64,000 nt of DNA from Denitratisoma sp. DHT3. Lineage in GTDB: Bacteria; Pseudomonadota; Gammaproteobacteria; Burkholderiales; Rhodocyclaceae. The stretch spans positions 3,582,047 to 3,646,046 of the forward strand of contig NZ_CP020914.1 of the NCBI RefSeq assembly GCF_007833355.1, in the 5' to 3' direction. The notes under the pieces were generated by a model. The model saw only the letters and a list, made by a program, of their open reading frames with translations, did not search any database and was not told where the DNA came from. Both the position numbers and the translations under genes were made by a program. The number at the start of each line of letters is the position of its first letter. Within the stretch, counting starts at the first letter, position 1. Positions 11,797 through 20,151 of the stretch are shown piece by piece.

Positions 11797-13266
11797 CTAA
11801 CCTGTGAGCATCGCCCAATCCGCCGGCAGCGCCGCCAGCAGGGCCTTGAGCAGATGCCAGCAGCGGCCGACGGAGGCCACTTCGACCCGTTCGCCGGGGG
11901 CATGGGCGCCGCGGATGTCGGGGCCGAAGGAGATCATCGGCAGGTCCGGATACTTGGCGCCGATGATGCCGCATTCGAGGCCGGCATGGATCACCTGGAA
12001 GCCGGCCGGGGCGCCGAATTCCTGCGCGTAGACCTGCTGCGCCAGCGCAGCCAGGGGCGAGTCGGGTTGCGGCGTCCAGGCCGGGTAGGGGCCGACGGGG
12101 CGCGCCGCGCAGCCGGCCAGGTGGAACAGGTCGATGATCTCGTCGGCCAGTTCGCGGGCGCAGCGGTCGATCAGGGAACGCACCATGAAGGTGGCCTCGG
12201 CCCGGCCGTCGGCGATGCGGATCACGCCCAGGTTGTCCGAGGTTTCCACCACGCCGTCGACGCGCTGGCTGCGGCGCCGCACACCCTGGGGCGCCGCGTG
12301 GAGCGCGGCCAGGAGACGCCGCTGGTCGGCGAGCGGGAGCACCGTTTCGGCATGGGCGGGCGCGATGGCGACGCTCAGTGCCGGGTCCGCTGCCGCCAGT
12401 TCGTCCCGCAGCAAGGTTTCCATGGCTGCGGCCCAGGCCGGCAGCCGGGCGCCGGCCGCCGCCGGCACGGCGATCAGGGCCACTGCTTCCCGGGGCAGGG
12501 CGTTGCGCGCGGTGCCGCCTTCCAGTCGGGCCAGGCGCAACGGCGTCTCCTGCTCCAGAGCGCGCAGCAGGCGCACCAGCAGCTTGATGGCATGGCCCCG
12601 CTCGCGGTGGATGTCGATGCCGGAATGGCCCCCTTGCAGGCCTTGCACCGTCAGGCTGAACACCTGATGGCCGGCCGGCACGGCTTCGCTGCCGCAGGCC
12701 GATTCCACCACCACGTCCAGGCCGCCTGCGCAGCCCAGATAGAACTGGCCCCATTCCTCGGTGTCCAGGTTGATCAGCAGTTGCCCTTGCAGCACGCCGG
12801 CGGGCAGGCCCTGGGCACCGCCCATGCCGGCTTCCTCGTCCACGGTGAGCAGGACTTCCAGCGAGCCGTGGGCGATGTCGTCGGCCTCCAGGGCCGCCAG
12901 CGCCAGGGCGACGCCGATGCCATTGTCGGCTCCCAGGGTGGTGTTCTCGGCGCACAGCCAGCCGTCCTTCAGCACGGGCCGGATCGGATCGCGGAAAAAG
13001 TCGTGGCCGCCCCCCGTGTTCTGCTGGCAGACCATGTCGAGGTGGCCCTGCAGCGTGACCATGGGCCGATCCTCCATGCCGGCGGTGGCGGGCTTCCTCA
13101 GGATCAGGTTGCCGGTGGCGTCCTCCAGGGCGGCGAGGCCGCGATTTCCCGCCCATGCGCGCAGGTGTCGCCGTAGCGCGCCTTCGTGCTTTGAGACGCG
13201 GGGGATCTCGCACAGGGTGGCGAAGTGGCGCCAGACGATGGCGGGTTCGAGGTCGGGGAAGGTCAT
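11797..13266 (-). CDS. pepD: Aminoacyl-histidine dipeptidase (M20 peptidase D)
   Basis: 489 residues, close to E. coli PepD (485). Metallopeptidase motifs are in the family order: TLQGHLDMVCQQNTGG (metal His and Asp, about 71-86), TTLGADNGIGVALALAALEA (bridging Asp), LLTVDEEAGMGGA (catalytic Glu pair) and INLDTEEWGQFYLGCAGG. The C-terminal segment LECGIIGAKYPDLPMISFGP supplies the last metal ligands. It hydrolyses dipeptides such as carnosine-like X-His in the cytoplasm. It is the third gene after the cobalamin riboswitch on this strand, but a hairpin at 13286-13315 lies before it. Confidence 0.95.
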   Translation of the reverse strand: MTFPDLEPAIVWRHFATLCEIPRVSKHEGALRRHLRAWAGNRGLAALEDATGNLILRKPATAGMEDRPMVTLQGHLDMVCQQNTGGGHDFFRDPIRPVLKDGWLCAENTTLGADNGIGVALALAALEADDIAHGSLEVLLTVDEEAGMGGAQGLPAGVLQGQLLINLDTEEWGQFYLGCAGGLDVVVESACGSEAVPAGHQVFSLTVQGLQGGHSGIDIHRERGHAIKLLVRLLRALEQETPLRLARLEGGTARNALPREAVALIAVPAAAGARLPAWAAAMETLLRDELAAADPALSVAIAPAHAETVLPLADQRRLLAALHAAPQGVRRRSQRVDGVVETSDNLGVIRIADGRAEATFMVRSLIDRCARELADEIIDLFHLAGCAARPVGPYPAWTPQPDSPLAALAQQVYAQEFGAPAGFQVIHAGLECGIIGAKYPDLPMISFGPDIRGAHAPGERVEVASVGRCWHLLKALLAALPADWAMLTG

Positions 13267-13285
13267 GGCGGGCGGGCTGCGGATA

Positions 13286-13315
13286 CGCCCGAACCGCCGG
13301 GACGGGGTTCGGGCG
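13286..13315 (-). terminator. Hairpin between the PhoH-like gene and pepD
   Basis: The arms CGCCCGAACC and GGTTCGGGCG are perfectly complementary (10 bp) around a 10-base loop. No run of U follows, so this may be a weak attenuator or pause site rather than a full terminator. It lies in the 82-base gap between the phoH stop and the pepD start. Confidence 0.45.
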
Positions 13316-13348
13316 CGGTTGGGTGCGATTCGGTGTCTGGGCCGGCGC

Positions 13349-14782
13349 TCAGAGCACCTCGGCGGCGTGGTCGGCCAGGCGCGAACGCTCGCCCCGTTGC
13401 AGGGTGATGTGGCCGGAATGGGGCCAGCCCTTGAAACGGTCTACCACGTAGGTGATGCCGGAACTGCCTTCGGTCAGGTAGGGCGTGTCGATCTGGGCGA
13501 TGTTGCCCAGGCACACCACCTTGGTGGCGGTGCCGGCGCGGGTGATCAGGGTCTTCATCTGCTTGGGGGTGAGGTTCTGGGCTTCGTCGATGATCAGGAA
13601 CTTGTTGATGAAGGTGCGGCCGCGCATGAAGTTCAGCGACTTGATCTTGATCCGGCTGCGGATCAGGTCCATGGTTGCGGCCCGCCCCCAGTCGCCGCCG
13701 TAGCTTCCGCCCTGGGCCGGCTGGCCGGGTTCCTCGTGAGGCCGGTTGAGCACGTCCAGGTTGTCCTCGATGGCGCCCATCCAGGGCGTCATCTTCTCCT
13801 CCTCGGAACCGGGCAGGAAGCCGATGTCCTCGCCCACCGGCACCGTGACCCGGGTGATGATGATCTCGGAGAACCGCTTCAGTTCCAGGGTCTGGGTCAG
13901 GGCCGCGGCCAGGGTCAGCAGGGTCTTGCCGGTGCCGGCCTGGCCCAGCAGGGTGACGAAGTCGATCTCCGGGTCCATCAGCAGGTTCAGCGCGAAGTTC
14001 TGCTCGCGGTTGCGGGCCGTGATGCCCCAGACCGCGTTCTTCTGGTGGCCGTAATCCACCAGGGTCGCCAATTGGGCGCTCTTGCCGCCGCCTTCCTTGA
14101 CGATGGCGATAAACGGCTTTTCGGTTTCGCCGTCGAGATAGATGAACTCGTTGATCAGCAGTTCGGGGCAGAGGGGGCCATGAATCTGGTAGAGGGTCTT
14201 GCCCTCCTCCTTCCATGACTTCATTCCCTGGCCGTGGTTGTCCCAGAAATCGGCGGGCAGTTCCCGGGTGCCTGTGTACAGCAGATCGGTGTCTTCCAGC
14301 ACCTTGTCGTTGAAGTAGTCCTGCGCGTGGAGGCCCATCGCGCGGGCCTTGATGCGCATGTTGATGTCCTTGGAGACCAGGATCACCGGCCGCTTGGGGA
14401 ACTTCTGCTGCAGGTACATGACGACGGCCAGGATCTGGTTGTCGCCTTTTGCGGTGGGCAGGGAGGTGGGCAGTACCGTGGCGATCGCCTCGGCCTGGAG
14501 GAACAGGCGGCCCGTGGCCAGGCCGCGGGAGGGTTCGCTGAGGTCGATGCCCTTTTCGATGTCGGCCTCGTCGCTGACGATGCCGTCCATGATGCGGCTG
14601 GTCTGGCGGGCGTTGCGCGCCACTTCCGACATGCCCTTCTTGTTGTTGTCCAGTTCCTCGAGGGTCATGATGGGCACGTAGATGTCGTGCTCCTCGAAGC
14701 GGAAAAGGCTGTTGGGATCGTGCATCAGCACGTTCGTGTCGAGGACGAAGAGCTTGGTGGTCTTGCTGCGCTTGGCGTTCAT
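13349..14782 (-). CDS. PIN-PhoH family protein (PhoH2-type RNase/helicase-like ATPase)
   Basis: 477 residues from ATG at 14782; the open frame upstream of this is the antisense shadow of cobT. An N-terminal PIN nuclease domain (about 8-150) has LFVLDTNVLMHDP and further acidic residues (MTLEELD, VSKDIN). A C-terminal PhoH ATPase domain follows, with Walker A LLGQAGTGKT (about 264-273) and Walker B KFLIIDEAQNLTPKQMK. Related PhoH2 proteins unwind and cut RNA. It lies 62 bases after cobT with no evident terminator, so it may be transcribed from the cobalamin-riboswitch promoter. Confidence 0.92.
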   Translation of the reverse strand: MNAKRSKTTKLFVLDTNVLMHDPNSLFRFEEHDIYVPIMTLEELDNNKKGMSEVARNARQTSRIMDGIVSDEADIEKGIDLSEPSRGLATGRLFLQAEAIATVLPTSLPTAKGDNQILAVVMYLQQKFPKRPVILVSKDINMRIKARAMGLHAQDYFNDKVLEDTDLLYTGTRELPADFWDNHGQGMKSWKEEGKTLYQIHGPLCPELLINEFIYLDGETEKPFIAIVKEGGGKSAQLATLVDYGHQKNAVWGITARNREQNFALNLLMDPEIDFVTLLGQAGTGKTLLTLAAALTQTLELKRFSEIIITRVTVPVGEDIGFLPGSEEEKMTPWMGAIEDNLDVLNRPHEEPGQPAQGGSYGGDWGRAATMDLIRSRIKIKSLNFMRGRTFINKFLIIDEAQNLTPKQMKTLITRAGTATKVVCLGNIAQIDTPYLTEGSSGITYVVDRFKGWPHSGHITLQRGERSRLADHAAEVL

Positions 14783-14844
14783 GGCTGTTCCTGGTGTGGG
14801 CACGCATTGCGGATCATAGCGCGACGAGGCGGTGGCTTCGGGCC

Positions 14845-15897
14845 TCAGATTTTCTCCGCCACCCCGGCCGACTCGAAACTGGCCATCTGGTCGAGGAAGT
14901 TGGCGGCGGCCTGGATCAGGGGCAGGGCCAGGGCGGCACCGGTGCCCTCTCCCAGACGCAGGCCCAGGTCGAGCAGGGGACGGGCGTCCAGCGCCTCCAG
15001 TTGCAACTGGTGCCCCGGTTCGCCGGAGCGGTGGGCGAACACGCAGTAATCCGTGAGGGCCGGTTGCAGCCGCGCGGCGACCAGCGCGGCCGCGGTGACG
15101 ATGAAGCCGTCGACCACGATCAGCATCCGCGCTTCGGCCGCGGCCAGCATGGCGCCGACCATCATGGCGATCTCGAAGCCGCCGAACCGGGCCAGGATGG
15201 ACAGGGGATCGTTGGCGCCCTGATGGCGGCTCGCCGCCGTCGCCAGCAGTTCCTTTTTCCGGGCCAGGCCCAGGTCGTCGAGGCCCGTACCGCGGCCGAC
15301 GCAGTCGGCGAGCGGCGCGGGCGCCAGGAAATGGGTGAGCAAGGAGGCCGCGGCGGTGTTGCCGATGCCCATCTCGCCGCAGGCCAGCAGGTTGCCGCCC
15401 CGGTCGGCCGCCTGCCGTGCCAGCGCCGCACCCCGCGCCAGCGCGGTGGCGCATTGATCCGCGCTCATGGCCGGCGCTTCGAGGTAATTGGCGGTGCCGT
15501 GCGCGACTTTCGCATCCACCAGATCCGGGCGGGCGCCGAAGTCGTGGGCCACGCCGGCGTCCACGACCTGCAATTCCCAACCCAACTGCCGGGCGAAGAC
15601 GTTGATGGCGGCACCGCCGGCGAGGAAGTTTTCCACCATCTGCCAGGTGACGTCCTGGGGGTAGGCCGACACGCCGGCGCGCGCCGCGCCATGGTCGCCG
15701 GCGAACACCAGCAGCTGCGGCCGGCGGATGCGGGGGCTGAGGCTGCCTTGGAGCCGGCCCAGTTGCAGGGCCAGGGCTTCGAGGCGGCCGAGCGCGCCCG
15801 GCGGCTTGGTCTTGGCGTCGATTTTGCGTTGCAGGGCGGCGTCAAGGCCGGTGTCGAGGCGTGCCAGGTCGGCACGCGGTAGCGCGGTGGAATGCAT
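14845..15897 (-). CDS. cobT: Nicotinate-nucleotide--dimethylbenzimidazole phosphoribosyltransferase
   Basis: 350 residues, the standard CobT length. Motifs include [19 protein letters not shown] (about 29-47), [20 protein letters not shown] (active-site loop), [14 protein letters not shown] and the C-terminal [19 protein letters not shown] with the catalytic Glu. It makes alpha-ribazole phosphate for the lower ligand of cobalamin, in the cytoplasm. The ATG at 15897 is preceded by the cobalamin riboswitch, which explains its regulation. No other cobalamin gene is in the window. Confidence 0.96.
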   Translation of the reverse strand: MHSTALPRADLARLDTGLDAALQRKIDAKTKPPGALGRLEALALQLGRLQGSLSPRIRRPQLLVFAGDHGAARAGVSAYPQDVTWQMVENFLAGGAAINVFARQLGWELQVVDAGVAHDFGARPDLVDAKVAHGTANYLEAPAMSADQCATALARGAALARQAADRGGNLLACGEMGIGNTAAASLLTHFLAPAPLADCVGRGTGLDDLGLARKKELLATAASRHQGANDPLSILARFGGFEIAMMVGAMLAAAEARMLIVVDGFIVTAAALVAARLQPALTDYCVFAHRSGEPGHQLQLEALDARPLLDLGLRLGEGTGAALALPLIQAAANFLDQMASFESAGVAEKI

Positions 15898-15974
15898 CCG
15901 ATTCTCCAGATTCCGGTTCGATCGACGCCGCGCTGACCATGCGCGACGCCGATGAACGCTGAAAGGAATCCTCG

Positions 15975-16140
15975 ATCGCAGGTCTTCTGGCTTCCGGATC
16001 ATTCGCCTGCCCCGCGCCTTCCCGGGAGAGTGGGCTCTCCCAGTGGCCGATCGTGGATCGTGCGGGCGGCGTCCCCGGTCACAGCGGCGGGCCCGCCACG
16101 GATTTCAACCGTGTTCCCTTGACTGTCGAGGTGCTGCAGC
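15975..16140 (-). promoter_or_regulatory. Cobalamin riboswitch (AdoCbl type) upstream of cobT
   Basis: On the minus strand the conserved blocks follow in order: GGGAACACGGTTGAAATCCG, GGCGGGCCCGCCGCTGTGACC (B12-box region, 16073-16093), GCCACTGG, the CGGGAAGGCG stem and finally GAAGCCAGAAGACCTGC. Both order and spacing match the cobalamin riboswitch family. The element ends about 80 bases before the cobT ATG. Binding of a cobalamin would normally lower cobT expression, and possibly that of the PhoH-like gene behind it. Confidence 0.95.
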
Positions 16141-16299
16141 GGCGCGGATTATCGGGATTCGTCCCGGCCCTGTCAAAGCGGCCTGGCGGATGTTGTTTCC
16201 ACCTGGCGGAAAAACATCGTGATTTAATGTAAATTGAGTCACGGCGTGAGTGAAGTGATGCATCCTGTCCGCTGATGATTTTTGTTGGAAACCGAATTC

Positions 16300-16746
16300 A
16301 TGATGACCCCCCCTCCTTCCGCCATCAAATGGTGCCCCGAATACGCGACGGGCGTCGCCGACGTCGACGCGCAGCATCGAGTCCTGTTGCAGTGCCTGAA
16401 CCGGCTCAATCGTCTGGGGGGCGGTGCCGAGGCGGCGGGGAGCGGGCCGTTGCGGAACGCGGTCCGGGATGCGTTGCGGGACCTGAACGAATACGCCGCC
16501 TACCACTTTCTCACCGAGGAGGCGCTGTTGCGGGAACATCTACCGACCGAGGCCCGGACCGTCCGGCATATTCTCGCCCATCGTTCGTACTGGTCGAGCA
16601 TCGCCGATATCCGGATGCGCTTCGAGGCGGGGCTGCCCGACGCCGCCGAGGCGTTGGTGTCCTACCTCAACCGCTGGTGGATCAATCACATTCTGGAGAC
16701 GGACCAGGACATGGGGCGCGAACTCAAGCTTCGCGGCGTGGGCTGA
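16300..16746 (+). CDS. Bacteriohemerythrin
   Basis: 148 residues with the diiron hemerythrin ligands in place: DAQHRVLLQ (about 32-40), [25 protein letters not shown] and [13 protein letters not shown]. The fold is a single four-helix domain, so it is a soluble O2-binding protein or O2 store/sensor. The ATG at 16300 or the adjacent 16303 is the likely start; a TTG at 16282 is possible. Its stop is seven bases before the transducer gene, and a second hemerythrin ends the cluster at 23486. Confidence 0.9.
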   Translation: MMTPPPSAIKWCPEYATGVADVDAQHRVLLQCLNRLNRLGGGAEAAGSGPLRNAVRDALRDLNEYAAYHFLTEEALLREHLPTEARTVRHILAHRSYWSSIADIRMRFEAGLPDAAEALVSYLNRWWINHILETDQDMGRELKLRGVG

Positions 16747-16753
16747 GGCCTCC

Positions 16754-17866
16754 ATGAGCAAAACCAGTCGCTGGCATCTGAACCTGATCCGCCTCTACCG
16801 CAGCCACGGCACACTGCTCACCCTGGGCGCTTTCCTGGTCGTGGCGGTCGTGACCTTTGCGCTGACCTGGGGGGCGATGAAGGCATTTCGGATTCATCTC
16901 CTGGCCAGGAGCGAGGAACAGTTGATCGTTCTGACGACCGTCGTCGTGCTGATTTTTGCCGCCCTCCAGGCCTTGTTCAACCGCCTGCTGCTGGGGCGCA
17001 CGTTCCTCGACTTTTCCGACGAGATAGAGCGCTGGGCGCTGCAGGAGGCGGATCATCTGCGCAACTTCGACACCATCGTCGGACACCTGCGGGACATTTC
17101 CACCGTCAACGGGGTGCTTCGCGGGCAACTGGAGGCGGTTACCCGGGAAACGGAAGACGCCGCCTACGCCATCGCCGGCCGCCTCGACCGCATTTACGCC
17201 GAATGCAGCCAGCTCTCCAGCGAGGTGAAACGTTCGGTTTCCCATTCCGAAGACCTGGCCGAGCAGTCGGAACAGCAACTGGCGGGGAACCTGGCGGCGC
17301 TGGATGCGCTCAAGCGGTACCAGATCGGCCGGCAGGACGAGATCGCCGCCGAGCATCAGCGGGTGCAATCGGTCATCGGCCAGGTCGGTTCATTGTCCCC
17401 TTTGGCCGAGTTGATCCGGCAGATATCCAAGCAGACCAATCTGCTGGCGCTGAATGCCACGATCGAGGCGGCGCGGGCGGGCACCGCCGGGCGAGGTTTC
17501 GCTGTCGTCGCCGACGAAATCCGCAAGCTTTCGGAACAGACCGATACGGCGGCGGTGAAGATCACCCACGGGATCGCCGCCGTGACGGCCGTGATCCACG
17601 ATGAACTGGAACAGTCGCTCAGCACGGCCGAGGAAAAGAGCGAAATCGGGCAACTGGAGGACGTTTGCACCCGGCTCGGCGCGATGGGGGAGCGTTTCAC
17701 CCAGACCACCGATTACCTCCACGCGCTGACCGGGACGCTGGATGCCGCCTCTGCGAAGATCGTCGACGAAGTGATGGAAACCCTGAGTGGATTGCAGTTC
17801 CAGGACGTGACGCGGCAGCAGATCGAGCACGTCGGCCAGGCGCTGAGCCGTCTGGATGTCCATATG
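16754..17866 (+). pseudogene. Methyl-accepting chemotaxis-type transducer, 5' part, interrupted by an IS481-type element
   Basis: 371 residues remain before the insertion. There are two membrane helices (about 19-41 and 56-74), no periplasmic sensor domain, a coiled-coil region, and the MCP signalling hairpin with [20 protein letters not shown] and [19 protein letters not shown] (about 224-265). The reading frame is cut after ...SRLDVHM at 17866 by the insertion. The last 62 codons lie intact and in frame at 18956-19144. Rejoined, the gene would encode 433 residues. The hemerythrin gene ends seven bases upstream, suggesting an O2-related input. As it stands the protein ends in 11 IS-encoded residues, but most of the signalling domain survives. 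Confidence 0.9.
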
Positions 17867-18845
17867 TGTCTAGTCCCGCCTGGTTATAAACACGTTTTTT
17901 GAACAATTCTGGTTTTTTCTGCTGCCATTCCTTGAGCGCCTGAATGGGAGAACGATGGTTGAGTGCGCGCTGCGGAATCTGCTGGTTGTAGGTTTTTACA
18001 TAGCGCGCAAGCGTCGTCTCCAACTCAGCGGCTGAAGCAAATCGGGTCTGGCTCACCACCTCACTGATTCGGCCATTGAAACGCTCGACCATCCCGTTGG
18101 TCTGCGGGTGGCGTGGCGGGCACAGGCGGTGCTCGATGTTCAGCGCCGCGCAGCGTACATCAAAGACGTGGCGTCCTGTGGGCTCACGCTTTTTGCTTGT
18201 GAAGCGGTCGGTAAACTGGCTGCCGTTGTCCGTGAGCAGTTTGACGATCTTCATCGGTGCGGCGCGTTCCAGGCGGTTCAAAAAATCCACGCTGCTACGC
18301 TCGCTTTGATCGGCATAGATATGCATGAACACCCAGCGTGTGGCGCGATCGATAGCCACAAACAGGTAGCGCCGCTCTTTTTCGTCGGGCATCTGCGGTA
18401 AGTACTTGATATCCATGTGCAGGAAGCCTGGCTCGTAATCCTTGAAGGTTTTGACAGAGGGCTGGATTTCGCCTGCATCGGCCAGTGCCTCGGCTTGTTG
18501 TTGGCGCAGGTTGGCCACGCCATGGCGGCGCAAGCAGCGATCCAGTCCCGAGCGCGAGACTTCCGGATTGATGAATTCGCGCACCACAGCCACCAGGTCA
18601 TCTAACGGCAGCAGCGTCAGGCGCCGTAACGCCACGACAATCGCCTCTTGCGCAGGCGTCAGCGTGGTACAGAGCTTGTGCGGGCGGTGCGATAAATCCT
18701 CCGGACTATCGCGCCGCTTCCACTTACGCGCGGTCGCTACGCTGATGTTGTAGCGTTCTGCCAACTCAGCCAGCGATGCGGATGACTGCTTGATCTCTGT
18801 TCGCGTTCGAGGGGTCGTTCGGGCTTGGGCGTGGACTTCACTCAT
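17697..18845 (-). CDS. IS481-family transposase with read-through into host DNA
   Basis: Starts at ATG 18845. It has an N-terminal helix-turn-helix (about 22-50, [20 protein letters not shown]) and a DDE integrase core with HMDIKYLP (first Asp), [11 protein letters not shown] (second Asp) and [11 protein letters not shown] (catalytic Glu). The family C-terminus [11 protein letters not shown] is reached at the IS end, but no stop codon lies inside the element. Translation would continue across the left end into the antisense of the transducer gene for about 56 more residues to 17697. The protein otherwise looks intact, so the element may be active. Confidence 0.9.
   Translation of the reverse strand: MSEVHAQARTTPRTRTEIKQSSASLAELAERYNISVATARKWKRRDSPEDLSHRPHKLCTTLTPAQEAIVVALRRLTLLPLDDLVAVVREFINPEVSRSGLDRCLRRHGVANLRQQQAEALADAGEIQPSVKTFKDYEPGFLHMDIKYLPQMPDEKERRYLFVAIDRATRWVFMHIYADQSERSSVDFLNRLERAAPMKIVKLLTDNGSQFTDRFTSKKREPTGRHVFDVRCAALNIEHRLCPPRHPQTNGMVERFNGRISEVVSQTRFASAAELETTLARYVKTYNQQIPQRALNHRSPIQALKEWQQKKPELFKKRVYNQAGLDTYGHPDGSAPGRRARSAAASRPGTAIHSGFPSLRRRSSQRRHPASRSARGGNRWSG
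17861..17866. repeat. Target-site duplication, left copy (CATATG)
   Basis: CATATG flanks the IS481-type element here and again at 18950-18955. Joining the two sides with one copy removed restores the transducer reading frame, which confirms both the element ends and the 6-bp duplication. Confidence 0.9.
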
Positions 18846-18949
18846 GTCGCTTGCTTCGCTTTCAAGGTTTCAATCAGACCACGCATCACTTCTCTTGCTC
18901 GAAAGAGTGGCCAGCTACGAAGCGGGATATGATCACACGGGATGCAACA
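17867..18949. mobile_element. IS481-family insertion sequence, 1083 bp
   Basis: The ends are TGTCTAGTCCCG (left) and, read inward from the right, TGTTGCATCCCG. Both start with TGT and share the TCCCG block, so they are imperfect terminal inverted repeats. The element is flanked by a 6-bp direct duplication CATATG. It carries one transposase gene on the minus strand that fills nearly the whole length. It splits a chemotaxis-transducer gene. Its GC content looks slightly lower than that of its neighbours, consistent with acquisition. Confidence 0.92.
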
Positions 18950-18955
18950 CATATG

Positions 18956-19144
18956 GACCAACTGGCGGAGGCTACCGGGAAATGCCTGGTGCAGCCGCTG
19001 CAGGTGCCTTCGATCATCGGCCAACTGGAGGCGCTGTTCGAGAATTACGTCATGCAAAGCCAGCGCGACACCCATCGGCAGATGACGGGAGAGGCCGCCC
19101 AGGCGCATCACGAACAACCCATGGCCAGGGTCGAGCTCTTCTAG
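18956..19144 (+). pseudogene. Transducer gene, displaced 3' part
   Basis: These 62 codons (DQLAEATGKCLVQPLQVPSI... to ARVELF and a TAG stop) continue the frame of 16754-17866 once the IS and one CATATG copy are removed. The segment would be the C-terminal tail of the transducer, after the signalling hairpin. It has no start signal of its own. The TAG stop at 19142-19144 is also the site where the next element inserted. Confidence 0.88.
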
Positions 19145-19961
19145 AGCGTGTTCACAGTAGCCAGATATAGGTGCATGCCAGATGCAAGAATGCATTGAAG
19201 CGGTTGGCGAGCTTGTCGTAACGTGTGGCGAGTCGGCGAAATTGCTTGAGCCGATTGAAGAATCGCTCGACCAGGTTACGCGCCTTGTAGCGCTCTCGGT
19301 CGAACTCACGCGGCGTGGGGCGATTGCTGCGGGGTGGAATGACGGCCTCAGCGCCCATGCGGGCGATGGTGTCGACAAACGCGTTGCTGTCGTATCCCTT
19401 GTCGGCGACCACTGCGTCGGTAACCAAGGCATCGACCAGTGCGGGGCCTTGCGTAATGTCGGCCACCTGACCACCGGTGAGGATCAGGCGCAGCGGATTA
19501 CCCAGGGCATCCACGCACGCATGGATCTTGGTGGTCAGTCCGCCACGCGACCGACCGATCGCCTGATCGCCACCGTTTTTTTTGATGCGCCCGCTGAGTG
19601 CTGGTGCGCACGTACCACTGTCGAGTCGATGAAGAGCTCTTCCAGGTCTGCTTCTCCTCGGAGGGCCTCGGCCACTCGCGACCAAACCCCATTGGCTTCC
19701 CATCGTGCAAAGCGCACATACACAGAGTGCCAGTTGCCAAACTTCGGCGGCAAATCACGCCAGGGGTTGCCTACCCGGGCGGTGTATAGCACCGCCTCAA
19801 CAAATAAACGGTTATCCACGGCACGCCCTCCCTTGTCCGTGGGCTTCCCTGGCAACAACTCCGAAATCCGCGCCCACTGTGCATCGCTCAACATGTCCCG
19901 ATCCATTGCTTACGTCCAAATTCCAGGATGTAAACACAAATCCGATACTGTGAACAGACCC
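19144..19961. mobile_element. IS5-family (IS427-type) insertion sequence, about 818 bp
   Basis: Left end GAGCGTGTTCACAGTA and right end (inverted) GGGTCTGTTCACAGTA form a terminal inverted repeat, flanked by the dinucleotide TA at 19142-19143 and 19962-19963. Size, TA duplication and two overlapping transposase frames fit the IS427 group. It sits exactly on the TAG stop codon of the transducer gene; the base after TA is G both in the IS end and in the original flank, so the stop is kept. Confidence 0.88.
19152..19906 (-). CDS. IS5-family transposase in two frames joined by frameshifting
   Basis: The first frame starts at ATG 19906 (MDRDMLSDAQWARISELLPG) and carries the DUF4096 helix-turn-helix part and the first catalytic Asp (EELFIDSTVVRAHQH). 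It reaches a run of eight A residues on the coding strand near 19575-19582. The second frame continues with GGDQAIGRSRGGLTTKIHA and holds the second Asp (VVADKGYDSNAF) and the Glu/YREK-like region (ERYKARNLVERFFNRLKQF), ending at 19152. The A8 slippery run and the frame change are typical of programmed frameshifting in this group, so the gene is probably functional. Confidence 0.87.
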
Positions 19962-19965
19962 TAGG

Positions 19966-20112
19966 GAAACGCTGTAAATTCGTTCGCACCGGGCCCTTCG
20001 GCAAGGCTCAGGACAGGCTGCCCCATGGATGCCCCCCAGCGCCCGAGCGCAGCGAGCCGATCATGGTTTGCCATGCTTCGAAAGGGGGTAAACCGGCGGA
20101 CCCAAGGTAATA
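19966..20112. repeat. Decayed family A intergenic repeat upstream of the GGDEF-EAL gene
   Basis: Read on the minus strand, this stretch has CCTTGGGTCCGCC, ACCCCCTTTCG, CGGCTCGCTGCGCTCGGG and GGGGGGCATC in the same order as the family A repeats at 25050-25515. It also contains GGCCCTTCGGCAAGGCTCAGGAC, a common mobile-repeat-like string. No gene is seen in the 190 bases between the IS element and the next start. Confidence 0.55.
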
Positions 20113-20151
20113 TTGACGACGCTGAGTATTCAAGTCCGTCAGAGGGGGCGC

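Noticed and set aside
18851..19144. An independent small gene of 97 codons after the IS481-type element
   Set aside because: Its last 62 codons continue the split transducer exactly; the first part lies within the IS end and has no ribosome site.
20049..20110. Possible c-di-GMP riboswitch upstream of the GGDEF-EAL gene (CGAAAG and GTAAACC look similar to GEMM blocks)
   Set aside because: The order and spacing of blocks do not fit the GEMM fold, and the same skeleton occurs in the family A repeats elsewhere.
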